Shown here: positions 1 to 11,800 of the stretch, piece by piece
Layout: every line of letters begins with the position of its first letter
How positions within the stretch are numbered: the first letter of the stretch is position 1
The notes under the pieces: generated by a model
The model's database searches: none
What the model was told of the DNA's origin: nothing
Seen by the model: the letters and a program-made list of their open reading frames with translations, nothing else
Translations under genes and position numbers: made by a program
NCBI GenBank assembly: GCA_009792885.1
Contig: WMCF01000153.1
Location: forward strand, 814,855 to 878,854
Length of the DNA: 64,000 nt
Direction: 5' to 3'
DNA from: Eremophila alpestris peregrina
Taxonomy: Eukaryota > Chordata > Aves > Passeriformes > Alaudidae

Positions 1-221
1 TCGAGCTCCACCCTGGTTGCAGAGAGATCCCTGCTCCAGCCCTGCTACCTCTCCAGGCCCAAGGAGCACTCTGCATGAAGGTGCTCTCTGCCAGGCAAAG
101 CTGTGGGGCTGTTGTGGGAGCATCACCTATGGCAGAAGCCACAAGCACTGGAGAGGTGTTGGACATGAGAGTAGGGACTGTTAAAAGAGCACAAGGAAAG
201 CCTGAACTTGCATAGCAGAGC

Positions 222-640
222 ATTCTGGAATGATTTGGGTTGAAGAGAACCTTAAAGAGCATCTCTCTCCACCCCTTGACATGGGCAGGGACACCATCCA
301 CTAGACCAGGTTGCTCCAAGCTCTACCCAGCCTGGCCTTGGACACTTCCAGGGATGGGGCAGACACAGCTTCCCTGGGCAAAGAGTGGTAGGGCCTCACC
401 ATGCTAACAGGGAAAATTTGTTCCCAATATCCCATCTAACCTGCCCTCTGGCAGTGGGAAGTCATTCCCCCTTGTCCTGTCACTCCAGACCCTTGCCCAA
501 AGTCCTTCTCCAGCTCTCTTGGAGGCCCTTTAGGCAGAGGAAGGGGCTCTAAGGTCTCCCTAGAGCCTTCTCCAGGTGAACACCTCAAGGTATCCACACC
601 TGGCTCCAGAGCAGAGGGCCTCCAGTCCTCAAGGTTCACC
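222..640 (-). mobile_element. CR1 LINE 3' fragment
   Basis: The plus strand carries the reverse complement of the CR1 3' region: 'gacatgggcagggacacc', 'ccactagaccaggttgctcc', a 'cagggatgggg...cacagcttccctgggca' block, then the 'ccccttgtcctgtcact' segment further inside the element. The order places the element's 3' end on the left, so its sense strand is minus. It is 5'-truncated, as most avian CR1 copies are, and has no usable reading frame. Confidence 0.88.
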
Positions 641-1751
641 CATGGGGTTTCATCCTGACAGTGGTGCATATGAGAGGATGCCAGGCAGGGAATTTACCAT
701 GTCATTTTTAGCTGTCATTTACAGCACTCTTTGCTCCAACATTTTCCCCTTGGACTGAATTTGGTACCCCGATCCCGCTGGGTCTGTTGGGAGAGCGACC
801 AGCCCTTGGCCCCTCTGCAAACCCACAGCTGTCCAGAGCCCATAGCTCCACAGCTCTTCTGGGAAACAGCTGTTTGGGACATGGGGAGTTGCATGGGGTC
901 TCGGTAGCCAGGGCGGGGGGAGAGGGCTGGGAAGTGGCCTCTGGGGCCAAAGCAAGCATCCAAACCTGTGGGAGCACTGGGAGGAGGCAGCATTGCTGCA
1001 AGCCAGCATTGCCTGCTCTGCTCCAACCTTCCCCTGCAACCACGCAGCACTTAAATATGAACAAGCTCAGGGCTGGAAACCATCCCCAGGCTGGAAGTAT
1101 GTTGCATATTTCCTCTAAATACCTCAGCTGCTGCCCATTAGCTAGAGGTAGGCACAGCACCCAGCACCCACAGCCCCCCACTGCTGACGGGGCTGCAGGC
1201 AGAGGCTGGCCTTATAGGATGTGGTCTGGTGCAGGGAAAACACGTGCTGTGGCATTTCCCAACCTTTTGCATTCAGTAGTTTCATTTCGGGCAAGTTTGT
1301 TCCCCCTTTGCTACATGTTTGCAACAAAACCGTTCTCATTAGGACTTGTGGGAGGTGCTGAGGTGTGTGTGCCTGTACTGGAGCATCCACACAGGCTCCT
1401 GCTCCCCTGTCCAGGTTCACATGGATGTAAAGCTCAGGAGAAGGTTTGGGAAGCTCCTGGGAAGTGGTTATGGGCTGGGCACTGAACTGAGTGTCACATC
1501 TGGCATTCCTGGCTCTGCCATCTTAATTCTAGGGGCAAGCAAAAGCAGATAATTGAAGTGATTCCTTTGATGGGGCAATTGAAGGATCACCTAAGACAAA
1601 CGTTTGGAGATTCACAAGGACCTCTTTATGCTTTGGGGGAGGGAGGAAGGCACCCGAGGGCAGATGCTGAATGTGTTATGGCACTGTGCTTGGCTCTCCA
1701 TTTATGAAGTCGCCAGAGCAACTTTAAAAGGAAATGAGTGGGAGATGTGTT
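641..1751. other. Non-coding stretch, nothing recognised
   Basis: Several open frames over 100 codons overlap here on both strands, but none resembles a known protein, and none is flanked by convincing splice sites in a consistent frame. The composition is ordinary GC-rich avian intergenic DNA. Confidence 0.5.
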
Positions 1752-1985
1752 TCATGGCTTCAAACTGAAAGAGAGTAGGCTTGAATTGGGTATTAGGGAG
1801 GAATTCTTCCCTGCAAGGGTGGTTGCCCAGAGAAGCTGTGGCTGCCCCATCCCTGGAAATGCCCAAGGCCAGGTTGGACAGGGCTTGGAGCAACTTGGGA
1901 TAGTGAAAGGTGTCCCTGCCCATGGCAGGGGGTGGAATGAGATGGGCATTAAGGTCCCTTCCAACCCAAATCCTTCTGGGATTCT
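1752..1985 (+). mobile_element. CR1 LINE 3' fragment
   Basis: The sense-orientation CR1 3' end reads in order 'gcccagagaagctgtggctg', 'ccatccctgga', 'aggccaggttgga', 'ggtgtccctgcccatgg' and 'aaggtcccttccaaccc', ending in a short 'ttctgggattctg' tail that resembles the CR1 terminal ATTCTATGA repeat. Confidence 0.9.
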
Positions 1986-2749
1986 GTTATTTCCATCTTC
2001 TGAGTCACTGGTGACACTGATCCATATATGGAAGGGCTGCAAGTAGATAAAGAAGGACAAAGTTGGGGGTTGTTGATGAGGGGCTCAGTGGACTCATGGC
2101 TGGGGGTAAACATCCCTATGGATGAGGAGTGCTGCTGGGGACATTGACCCCTCTAAACTTTGGGGCTTGCAGGGTGGTGGGTGACATCGGAGCTCTAGTC
2201 CCTGTGAGCCCAAGGAGCAGTGAGAGTCAGACATGGCAGGATGAGCCAGCTCCCACTGCAGCTGTCTCCTTTGCTGACCCTGTTTCCTTCTTCTGGGCGT
2301 TGGCTCGTCTCGGTGTCAGCATGAAGCAAGAAGGAAGCAACACCACAACAGAGCATTGTGTGTGTGCAAAGGAAGAGCCAGCCTAGGGTTCCTAGGAGGG
2401 TTTCCAGATAACCTGCATGTAAGGATGGGGCCGCAGGGGACCCAGGAGACATCTGCAATGATGAGCAAGTTGTCACATAGAGCTTAAGTGTGCAGGTTTA
2501 CATCCCACTGCCATGATTCACCTGTGCCAGCCCCTTACCTCCCTCATGGTCCAACATTTCTTCCCCATGTCTAACCTGACCCCACCCTTGTGGGGCAGGA
2601 CATCAATTGTCCTGTGCTGGAACCCCAGAGGTGCAGGAAGCTCCAGGGGGGTCTCAGAAGACACTTGGCTTTTTGGGCTGTGAGCACACATGGCTGGATC
2701 ATGTCCCATTTGTCACCTGCCAGAATCCCCCAGTCCTCCACAGGGTCAT

Positions 2750-2777
2750 CATCCATCCATCCATCCATCCATCCATC
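2750..2777. repeat. (CCAT)n microsatellite
   Basis: About seven consecutive tetranucleotide CCAT units with no interruption, ending in CATC. It is a simple repeat likely to vary in length between individuals. Confidence 0.95.
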
Positions 2778-2989
2778 ATCTATGAAATCAGTGATGGTGG
2801 AATGGAATGGTAGAATACAACACTATGGAATCAGTGGATCCAGGATATGGAGGGCCTGAAAGTGGAGATGAGAGGACAACATTGGGTGGCCATTGATGGG
2901 GGTAAATGACCCCATGGATGGAGAGGGATGCTGAGGGCTTTTATCCCCACAGACCTCTGGGGTCCCTGCAGACCTCCCTAGTCTGTGCT

Positions 2990-3150
2990 GGCACTAGATA
3001 TTGCCCTGGTCCATGATCTTTCCTTGGCCTGACTGAACCTCATGAGGCTCCCATGGACCCACTGCTCCAGCCTGTCTAGCTCCCTCTGGATGCCCTCCCT
3101 TCCCTCCAGCCCACCAATGGCACTACTCAGCTCAGTCTCACCCTTTCTAT
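2990..3150 (-). mobile_element. Older, diverged CR1-like fragment
   Basis: Blocks such as 'gaacctcatgaggctc', 'ccagcctgtctagctcc' and 'ctctggatgccctccc' resemble an internal CR1 region in reverse orientation. The fragment is more diverged than the other copies and lacks the diagnostic 3' end, so the assignment and boundaries are approximate. Confidence 0.5.
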
Positions 3151-3477
3151 GGGTTCCCAGCTCTCTATACCAAGTAGGAAACAGGAGTTTCATCTGCCTC
3201 TGATTTGGATGGGAGGATCTATCTACCTGTCTCTTTGCAACATTGGCAGGAGCTGGAAGCAGTGAGGAGAGAGCATGCTGCTTTTCACACCTCTCTCTTT
3301 TGCCCTTGCATTTTTAATTCCACTGGCATTGTAGGAGCTCCTGCTCCTGCTCACCTTGGAGCAGCCCCACTGAGCCATGTTCCACGGGGCTGTGTGACTG
3401 CTGTTACACCAAGAGGGATGGATTGAACAAGGAGCTAAAAATACCAAATGATCAATAATGGCACCATAACCCGTTGT

Positions 3478-3503
3478 GGTTTGTTTGTTTGTTTGTTTGT
3501 TTG
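3478..3503. repeat. (GTTT)n microsatellite
   Basis: Roughly six TTTG units followed by a short G and T run. Non-coding simple repeat. Confidence 0.93.
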
Positions 3504-6500
3504 GGGTTTTTTTAGAAAATCTCTATATTGACAACTCAGCCAAGTGGCTTCCTGTAAAGGCAGGAGGGATAATAGAGCTCAGCTCCCTGCCCACACACTG
3601 GGCTAGCAGCAGCTTCACCCGCATCCCTCTGTCCATGGGGAATCATGTGGTCTGCCCTAGGAGCCCTTTGTGGATCTCCTGCCTGGGGTGATGTGGAAGG
3701 GCTGCTCTCCTCCCTGCTTTCCATGCTGATCCAGTCGTGGTGAGCAGCTGGGGGACCTTGGTGCTGAGATAACCCCTGGGCTGCCCACTCCTGCTTGCTC
3801 CACACTGGCACAGCCCTGGGCACAGCCGCCAGCCCTGGCCCTGTGCCTGCTTCAGCCTGATCTGCTTTTTCCTCTCGCTTTCACATGTCCAGGAAACTGC
3901 AGCATTACAAGGATTTTAAAATGGCCTTGAGCTTTTTAAGCACTGCTCCCAAGCGGATATTTTTCCTAAATCAAGATTTGCAAAGGTATTTGGGCATTAA
4001 CTGGCTAGGGGGATTTTCAGAAGTGTTGGAGCAGCCAAACACCCTTTAAATCTGCCTCCATGCATTGCAGGGTTGGGGCTGGAAGTAGCTGGTTCACCAG
4101 GACTGTGACCATTTGGGGACATTTTTTACATCACCAGTGTCAGCATGAGGGTTTTCCAAAGGTTGTTCATCAGTGGATCTCTGGAAAATCACAGTGGGTT
4201 GGGGTCAGCCCTGAGGGATTTGGCTGTACTGCAGTGGCTGAGTTCAGAGAAACTCATCAAACCTCCAGCTCCTGCCAGTGCTGTTCCATCCCTGACTAAT
4301 CCATGATGTGGTGCTGGCAGAGGGGAGGGTGCCTGGTGCAGGTCTTGGCTCTGTTTTGGAAAGACATGGAGCAGTGCAGGAAAGCCAATCCCTGCTACAG
4401 TGTTCTAACATCCCACTCAGTGGGGAAGAAAGCCATTGCCACCAATGTGGTGACAGCAAGGTGGGTTTTTCCTCTAAGTCCCACAATCCCAAACACCCCC
4501 AGTGCCCAGAATTTACCCCCTGCTCCTAAAATGCAAGCTCCCTGCACAGCCAGTGCTGCTCATCCTGCTCCAAGGACCAGATACCAAACCCAGCCTAACC
4601 CAGCCTCCTCAGCACATCCCCCAGGGGAGTGTTCCAGGGCTGGAAAGCTGCTGGAAAGAACTGAAACCTGACAATAAATTGTTTTCTAAGTGCTTGGTGG
4701 TTTTCCCAGTGAACCTGCTATTCTCCCTAGAGCTCTGAAAATCCCAGGATCCTGGAGCTCCCATATCAGAACAATGCTTCAGCAGCATTAGGCAGGTGTA
4801 AACCATGGAACAGGATTAGTTTATAGTGAGCCGTGGAGGTGGGTTTAAACTGCTGCTACACTGGAGGAGCTGGGAAAAAAATACCATTCTCTGAGGAAAA
4901 TTAATTTAGGAGTCTGAATCCAAGGAGTTGGTTGAGAGCACAACCCTGATTTGGTATCTTCCCCTGGGGAAGACTTAGGAAACAGAGAGAGATCAAGAAG
5001 GAGCAACAGATATTATTAGTCATCCAGGAGGGAGGCGGCTGCAGGGGAAGAGGGTTTTTAGTGGAGTATTTTTAGACCTGGTAAAATGAACAGAAGGAGA
5101 GGAAAAAAGAGGGAAGGAGACCTTTGAAAGGTACGTAAATGCTCCCTGGAGCAACTTGGCCCGGGCTTCCCACTCCTGTCCTGAGCATCAGCTCAGGCAG
5201 AGATTTGTTCCAATAGAAATCAGAGATTGTAAAAGCAATAAAAGCCAAAACCTTGGAGAGTGTTTCCAAGGAGCTTCTCTGGGCTGCAATGACAAAAGGC
5301 CACACTTGCTGAGACATTTTACCCTAATTCCCATAATTTTAATGCAGATGATTGCTGAAATATAGTTTAAAAGCTGCTTGCAGAGCCTCCAGCAGGTGGG
5401 GGAAAATGCTGAATGTCTCTTCTTTTTTCATCTGTCGTGATCCAGACCACACATGCTCTCCTGGAAGCTGGCAGGAGAGTCATGGAGCCACAGGAGGGTG
5501 GAAGGTGCTTCCAGGGTGGGGAAAAGGGACTTGGAGTGAAGCACCCAAGGAGATTCAGTACAGCCAGGGGGAGAGGAGGGATCTGCACCTCTCCAGAACA
5601 TATTGGAGGATGATGAATGAAGGCCCTCAGGGGACAGGAGAAGCAAGGAGCTGCCTCTCCCCTGGTTCTCCAGGGAAGCAGCCCTCACTTTGCCCTCCCT
5701 ATTCCCTGTGGGAAAGGCTCCTTCCTACCCCAGTGGAGGCAGTGCCTGTAATGCCCTGCAGTTGTGCAGCAGCCCCATCGATGCATTCCCTCCATCCCAC
5801 TTGGAGAGGCTTGCTAGAGCCTCTGCAAGTGCATCCCTAATTGTCGAGATAGGATGCAGCCCTGGATAGGGTTGATGGAGCCTGGGATAAAGCATGTGGG
5901 TTTGCACATCTGACTGGGATACTCTGTGTATCCCCTGTCCTTCGTGGGAGCCCCTGGGAATAACCCAAGAGCATCCTGGAGCCAGGAATGCCTCTTCATC
6001 CTTGTGTCCTCACAGTGATGCAGTGAACTACAGCAAGGAACTCCTCTGCAAAGAGCATGAAATTTTCCTTCCACCTCAGGGGATCCCTGCAGTGATGGGA
6101 TTTGTACCTGTAGACTGCACCAGCCTTTCTTGAGCCCTGGATTGGTTGGGTGCTGTCATTCCTGCTGGGTGCCTCCAGCTTTCCTGACTTCTCTGGAACT
6201 GGGGTTTCCCTTTGTGCTGAGGACCCTCCCAAAATTGCTTTTAAGTTAATTTCTATATTTTCTCCTTGAGCTGCCTTGGCTCTGATTTTTGCCCCCTGGC
6301 TGAAGCTCCCCCCATGCTGTGAAGCCAGGTGGATTTGGAGCTCTCTGCCTTTGCCCCAAGTGCTTCCAGTTGGTGTCCAAAATCTGGACTTTGCCAGCTG
6401 GATCACCTCAGCCATGAGGAATCACACTGCAGCTGTGGCCTCAAATACTTGCATGTTCTGGCTCTGCAGGAGACCCTGGATACCTTCCCCCTGAGCTGAG

Positions 6501-8127
6501 CACTTAGTTCAGGAGGGAGATGGTCTGAAAACTTGATTTGGAAAATTAAGGTTAATGATGATGAGCTGATTTTAATTTGGGGGATTGAATAGGGATGCTG
6601 GGAGCACAAAGCCTGTGACTGGGGGGTGGGCAGTCTGGCATGGCTGCACATGGGTTCCAGTGGCATTACAGCATGTCACCAGTAACTATGAAAAAAGGAA
6701 TGTATCCTGCTTTTATTTTAGAGGCTATTTTCCATGCAGGTGGCATTGTAGAGAAAGTCCCATCCATCCTGTGCATGTGGGAGGGACTGGGTTTAGTCTG
6801 GATCCTCTTTGATTTTGGCTGTGCTCTTTGTATACCTGCCTTAAGGTCTCTTCATGCAAATGAGCCATTAATACTTGATGACCAAGTGCTAATTGCAGCA
6901 CTGTGGCCTCTGGAAGCTGTGGCTTGGCTTCTTGGTGACTCTGGAGATGGTGCCCTGGAAATTCTGGACTGCACCTCCAGGATATCCTGGGGCAGCAGGC
7001 AGCAGCAGTCGTGGCACTGAGTTCAGAGTGATGCTAAACCCAGCTAAGGGGGAATTAATTAATTCCAGGATCCCTTTAAGCTGGGGGAAACACTAGGCTG
7101 GGGGGTGGGCTGCACAGCAAGGATCAAGCTCTCACTCTTCATGTTGAGAACACGGCTGGGAGTCACTCAGTGAGGGGCTTCACTGGTGGGGAGGGCACAA
7201 AACTTGGCCCCATGATGACACCTGTGAAAGGAGCAGGTATTGCCAATAGGGCCAGGTGCCCTGATTGCATTGATTCGTGTTCATTCTCAGGCTCAGAGCA
7301 GCATCCAGACTCTGCTCCTGAAGGAATTTGGCTGCTGCTTGAAACCATCTGGTCTAGCAGAACACATTTAGTCCAGCAAAAAACCTGTGAGCTATGTGCT
7401 CCAAGACAAGCAGTGCTGCCAAGCAGCACTCCATCCATCTGTCCATCCCAGGGATCTCACAGAGGCTTTTTAACAACCACCTGAGGAAAACACAACCCGG
7501 ACTTGACCCTAAAAGCTCCCCCAAGGCTGGGATGAACTGAGTGGTTGCAGAGCTGGGTGTTGGGAGAGTGCACGGGTGGCATCACTCTGTCCCCTCGGGG
7601 ATGTGGGATCCTGTTATCTCATTAAGAGAGGCCAAGTCACCATCCCGGAGTAAGTGGCTGAGCTGTGACTAGACTGCAGTAATCCTCAGGGATTAGTGTG
7701 TTGGCTGGGCTGGCCCGGCAGCAGCACTTTGTTCTTTGAGTTCTGAAGCGTCTCCTCCACCGGCAAGCCAGGGGCCCAGGCAGTGCTTTGGAGTTGCTTT
7801 TAGGAGATTCACTGAGTGATAGAAGGATTGTTTGGGTTTCTTTTGTGCCTCCCATAAGAAAATGTTCCTTGAGCACAAGGAGGAGCTGGGAAAAACCAAA
7901 ATCCTCCTGCTTGGATAGTTTCCTGTCCCTTGGCAGGGTGGTCATGGTGGTCAGCGAGCTATGCCAGCCTGCCCGTAGGATGGGCTTGGGCCAGGGGCTT
8001 GGTACCACGCTGGTTTAATTCCTTTTGTTGTTTGGAACCAAGATGCCAGCAGCCGAGTGGGCTCTGGAACAAGGGAACCCTGGGCAGATCCCAGACAGAT
8101 GCACCGGTGTAGCTTCACCCCCAAGCA
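3504..8127. other. Long gene-free region upstream of HIP1
   Basis: No exon, RNA gene or recognisable transposon was found in this 4.6 kb. Open frames are short, overlap on both strands and lack recognisable protein motifs. The stretch could hold an upstream HIP1 promoter or exon, because the usual vertebrate HIP1 N-terminal segment is not encoded by the first exon identified below. I searched by eye for a phase-0 exon ending in the usual E-R-T-Q type sequence and did not find one. Confidence 0.5.
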
Positions 8128-8360
8128 CAGAAGATAGGGCAGGAAGTGGGGCAGGGGATGGAGCAGGGGGCAGATACAGGGGTAGGGAGTCTGACAGGGA
8201 ATGAGAGAGGGGTCTGGTAGTGGAGTAGAGGGTCAGGCGGTGGGGAGGGGACGAAGCAGGACGGTGCAGGTGGTACAAGGGATGAGGCAGGGAATGGGGC
8301 AGCAGCTCTGGCAGTGGGGCAGGGGTTCGGGTGGGGGTCGTGCAGGGGATGAAGCGAGCA
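8128..8360. repeat. G-rich degenerate minisatellite
   Basis: Imperfect repeats of a roughly 10-20 bp 'ggggcagggga'-type motif run up to the HIP1 CpG island. The plus strand is strongly G-rich and purine-rich. Unit boundaries are too degenerate to count copies by eye. Confidence 0.65.
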
Positions 8361-8429
8361 TCTAGCAGCAGGGCCGGAGATGCAGCAGGGCAGCAGGCCT
8401 GGGGCGGCTGCGCCGAGGGGTGCGGAGCT

Positions 8430-8830
8430 CCCCACCTGCCCACCATCCGGCCATCATTCCCCCTCTACCCTCTGCCGCTGCCCCGAGGCGGGCGCGGGGG
8501 CGGGCGGTTCTGCGGGACGCCCCCCGGGCGTGCCGCTCCCCACGCCCGCCCCCCGAGCGCTCCTTTGTTATTCCGGCCGAGCGCGGTGGCCGCGCCCCTC
8601 GCCCCGGCTGTGCCGCCCCTCGCGGGAGCGCGCCGTGCTCCCGCCCCTCGCCCCCCTCACCCCGGCCCCGCTCCCGTCCCCTCCCGCCCCGCCCCGTTCC
8701 GCCGCCGCTGCCCGGCAGAACCTTCCAGCGCCGCGGGGCCGCCGCCATGGGCGCCGCGCCGCGCTGAGCCCGCAGCCGGCGCCCCGAGCCCCCGCCATGG
8801 AGCTGGGCAAGGTGGTAAGTGCGCGGCCAC
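8430..8830 (+). promoter_or_regulatory. HIP1: CpG-island promoter of HIP1
   Basis: A dense CpG block with many CCGCCCC/GGGCGG GC boxes (Sp1-type) and no TATA box surrounds the first recognised HIP1 exon. Such islands mark broad, constitutive transcription starts. The start site itself cannot be placed from sequence alone. Confidence 0.75.
8747..8767 (+). CDS. Six-codon upstream ORF in the HIP1 5' leader
   Basis: An ATG in a near-perfect Kozak context (GCCGCCATGG) opens a short frame, M-G-A-A-P-R-stop, that closes 29 bases before the HIP1 start codon. If the transcript starts upstream, ribosomes would meet this ATG first, so HIP1 translation would depend on leaky scanning or reinitiation. Whether it is translated is inference. 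Confidence 0.45.
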   Translation: MGAAPR

Positions 8831-11800
8831 GGTCACTCCCCGAGGACCCTCGCGCCCCTCCCGGGCTCATTCCTGGAATCAGGGTTCGCATCCAGGGAAA
8901 CTCCATCCCGGGGAAGTTCGTTATCCTCGATACCGGCGGTTCCCGGAGGAACGGCTTGGGGAGCGGGGATGGTTCGTGCGGCGGCGGGACCCGCCAGCGG
9001 GTGTGGGGGCTCGTCTCTGTGGTGATGCGGAGCTCCCCGCATGGATGCGGCCGGGGTGGGTTCGCTCCCACACGCCCGTGTGAGTCGTCTTCTCCCAGTC
9101 CCCGGCTCGGCCGGGTTCAGGCCGTGCCACGAGCGCCCGTGTCCCCACGAGTGTTGGTGTCCCCGTGCATCCATGTTGCCATGTCCTCACGAGCACCTGT
9201 GTCCCCACATACCTGTATCTCCATACACCTGTGTCCCTGTGCCCAGTGCTGCTGTCACAGCTCCTCCGGCCCATGCGGACCGTCCCTCGCCCAGGCAGAA
9301 GGAATGGAAACTAGTTTGGGGCGAAAAGTGGGTTTTTAGGGACTGTTCCCACAGGGAGCATGTTCACCCCTGCGCTGCTCACCTGGGAAGAGGGATTTGG
9401 CTTTTCCCGGTGCTCTAGCCGGTCTCTCAGATGCAGCATTGAGCCCACGTGGTCGTGGCTGCCCTTGGCACCATTGCAGGATCCAGACATTCTGGGGGGA
9501 TAACGGGAGAGGGATGCCCCATCCTGCTCCCGGGAGGAGAGAAGCATTGCAAGGAATAATTTCCACCAACATTAGATCTGACTTGATTAGGGAATATCCT
9601 GCTAGGGCAATAAGCATGGCCGTGTTCCTGCTGGGGTGATGCTTCCCAAAAAAAGGGGGTCCTGGATGGCAACTGATCATAGAAAGGCACATCTGGATGA
9701 GCTCCTTGCATCTGCTCCCCAAATCCTCCATCCTCACTCCTTTATCTCTTCCTGTTCCAAAAAATGCCCAAATATTTGCATCTGCTGGGAAGCAGAACAC
9801 TGGTCAGTGTGACTGGGAATGTTTCAGGAATGTTTGAACGTGGTAGAAGATCTTCCTGCTGACCCTGTCAGACACAGCCACACTTCCTCCCCAGACAGAA
9901 ACCACTACTGCTGGAAGAGATTATCCTTGCATAAAATCCCCGTTTAAAATTAAAAGCCTGGCTATCAGGGTAGCTCATGGGAAAGGCTCCGGCCACAGCC
10001 GAGCCAGCTGGGCACATGGGGCAGGATTGATGGAGTGCTCTGAGCAGTAATTAAGTGAGAAGAGTAATGAGCAGATGTGCATGTTTTAACGGAGGGATGG
10101 GGATCCTGGATTTCCCCCTGGATTTCTGCCTCTCCTCAGATCCAGCCCCCTGTGATGGGCCCTGGTTGTGCTCTGGGGTTGGAAGTGCTGGGCAGCAGCA
10201 GCCTGGGGCTCTGAACTTCACAGTGTCAGCTTCTGCAGTTGGTTCCTGTGAGGTCTGAATGTTGTAGCCTTGCTTTTTGCCAGCTGTTCTCCCCAAAATT
10301 GTTTCTTACCATCCTTTTTTTCTCCTACGGTTTATCTGTGTATTGGAAAAGTCCACATTCCTTAAACTGGATTTAAAAATTCCATGTCCAAGTAATTAAA
10401 CTACATAAGTTATTTATGGCTGGAGGAATCCCGTTGCCCAGCACTCCAGGTGCTGGTTCCTTATGGTGGGCAGTGGTGTGTTCACTGTGGTGAACTCCCA
10501 TTTCTGGGAGCCCAGCCCTGGGATCATTCTAGTTCTGCCCTGCTGGCATCGAGTGTCTCACTGAAGCCCTTGGGACCCACCACAGATTGATTGGCTGGTT
10601 GTCTTCCTTCTTTCCCTTTGCCTTGAAGGTGGAGGAGCAATTGGATCACACTGTCTCATCCTACCCCATCTCTTCTGATGGTGTTGAACTTGGGATTTTC
10701 ACTGGAGGCTCTGGAAGAGCCAATGGTGGATCAAGTCCTTGCATACACAGCCCATGGGTATATCCTCCTGTACATCCCAACCTCTGCTACCCTCAGGAGG
10801 AGCTGGGAGCTGGTGGAGTGGGCTGTCCAGGCACCCCCCAAATGGACATAATGGACGTCCTACAACTTTATTTTGGTTTTCCTACTGGGATAACAGCACT
10901 ACAGCTCTCAAGGCAAAGGCATGCTAGGAGTTGGGTGTCAGCTTCCAGCCTCACATGTCTCTTTGTGATCGGAGACCTCTGAACCTCACACCACCACTCC
11001 ATTTCCTGGCCCTGGTGTCTTTTTCCCTGGAAACCCCACCTGTGCTGGAAGAGCTGCATAACACTCCTCTACTGGGCATTGCTGAGTCCTGGAAGGGCTG
11101 GTGGTGTTATTGATCTGAAGTCATCATCCTCCTGGCCTCAGGAGAGCAGACCTGGAGGCAGCAATGCCAGAGCAAGATCTCTGCCAAGAAGAAAATCATG
11201 GTGATGCCACTGCATTCTAGCGTGGCTCACAGAGCCTGTTGCCATGTTCCCCATGACTCTGTTTTGGGATGTTCCATGTGCAGGTTGTGGGACAAGGTGA
11301 CCCCAAACACCTAGCACTGGTATCGCTTGGAGTGTAGGGCTGTCTCTGGACACCTTGATCCTCCTCCTGCTGGCATCTGGGCTGGTGGCATCAGCATCTC
11401 CTCCTGGAGAGGAACATTTGAAACCACCACCACTGGGAGTGACTGATGGATGCGGTGAGGGTTTGGGGTCTCTGTCACTGGAATATGTTGTTTGGGGAGA
11501 ATGGTTGTTTTTATGGCCCAAGCGATGGGAAATCTGAGGCTTGTGTCATTTTGGGAACTGTTCTCATCTGGAGGGAGCAGGAGGTGAGAAGAGCAGCAGC
11601 ATCTTTTGGGATATGCTCACACAGCCTGGACAAGGAACTTCATCCCCAGAGCAGCTCCAGGATGTAGCCAGCCAGGAGAGGAGCACTTGCTTTCCAAATT
11701 CATGGATTCAGCAGCAGATGCAGCCAAATAGCCTGGATTAAGTGGTGGGAAGGTATTTTCCACGTCTCCTGACTCCCTGCTCCCAAGAGGCCTATGGGAC

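Noticed and set aside
787..1485. 232-codon plus-strand open frame
   Set aside because: It has no recognisable domain and no splice context, and is overlapped by several equally long frames on the other strand.
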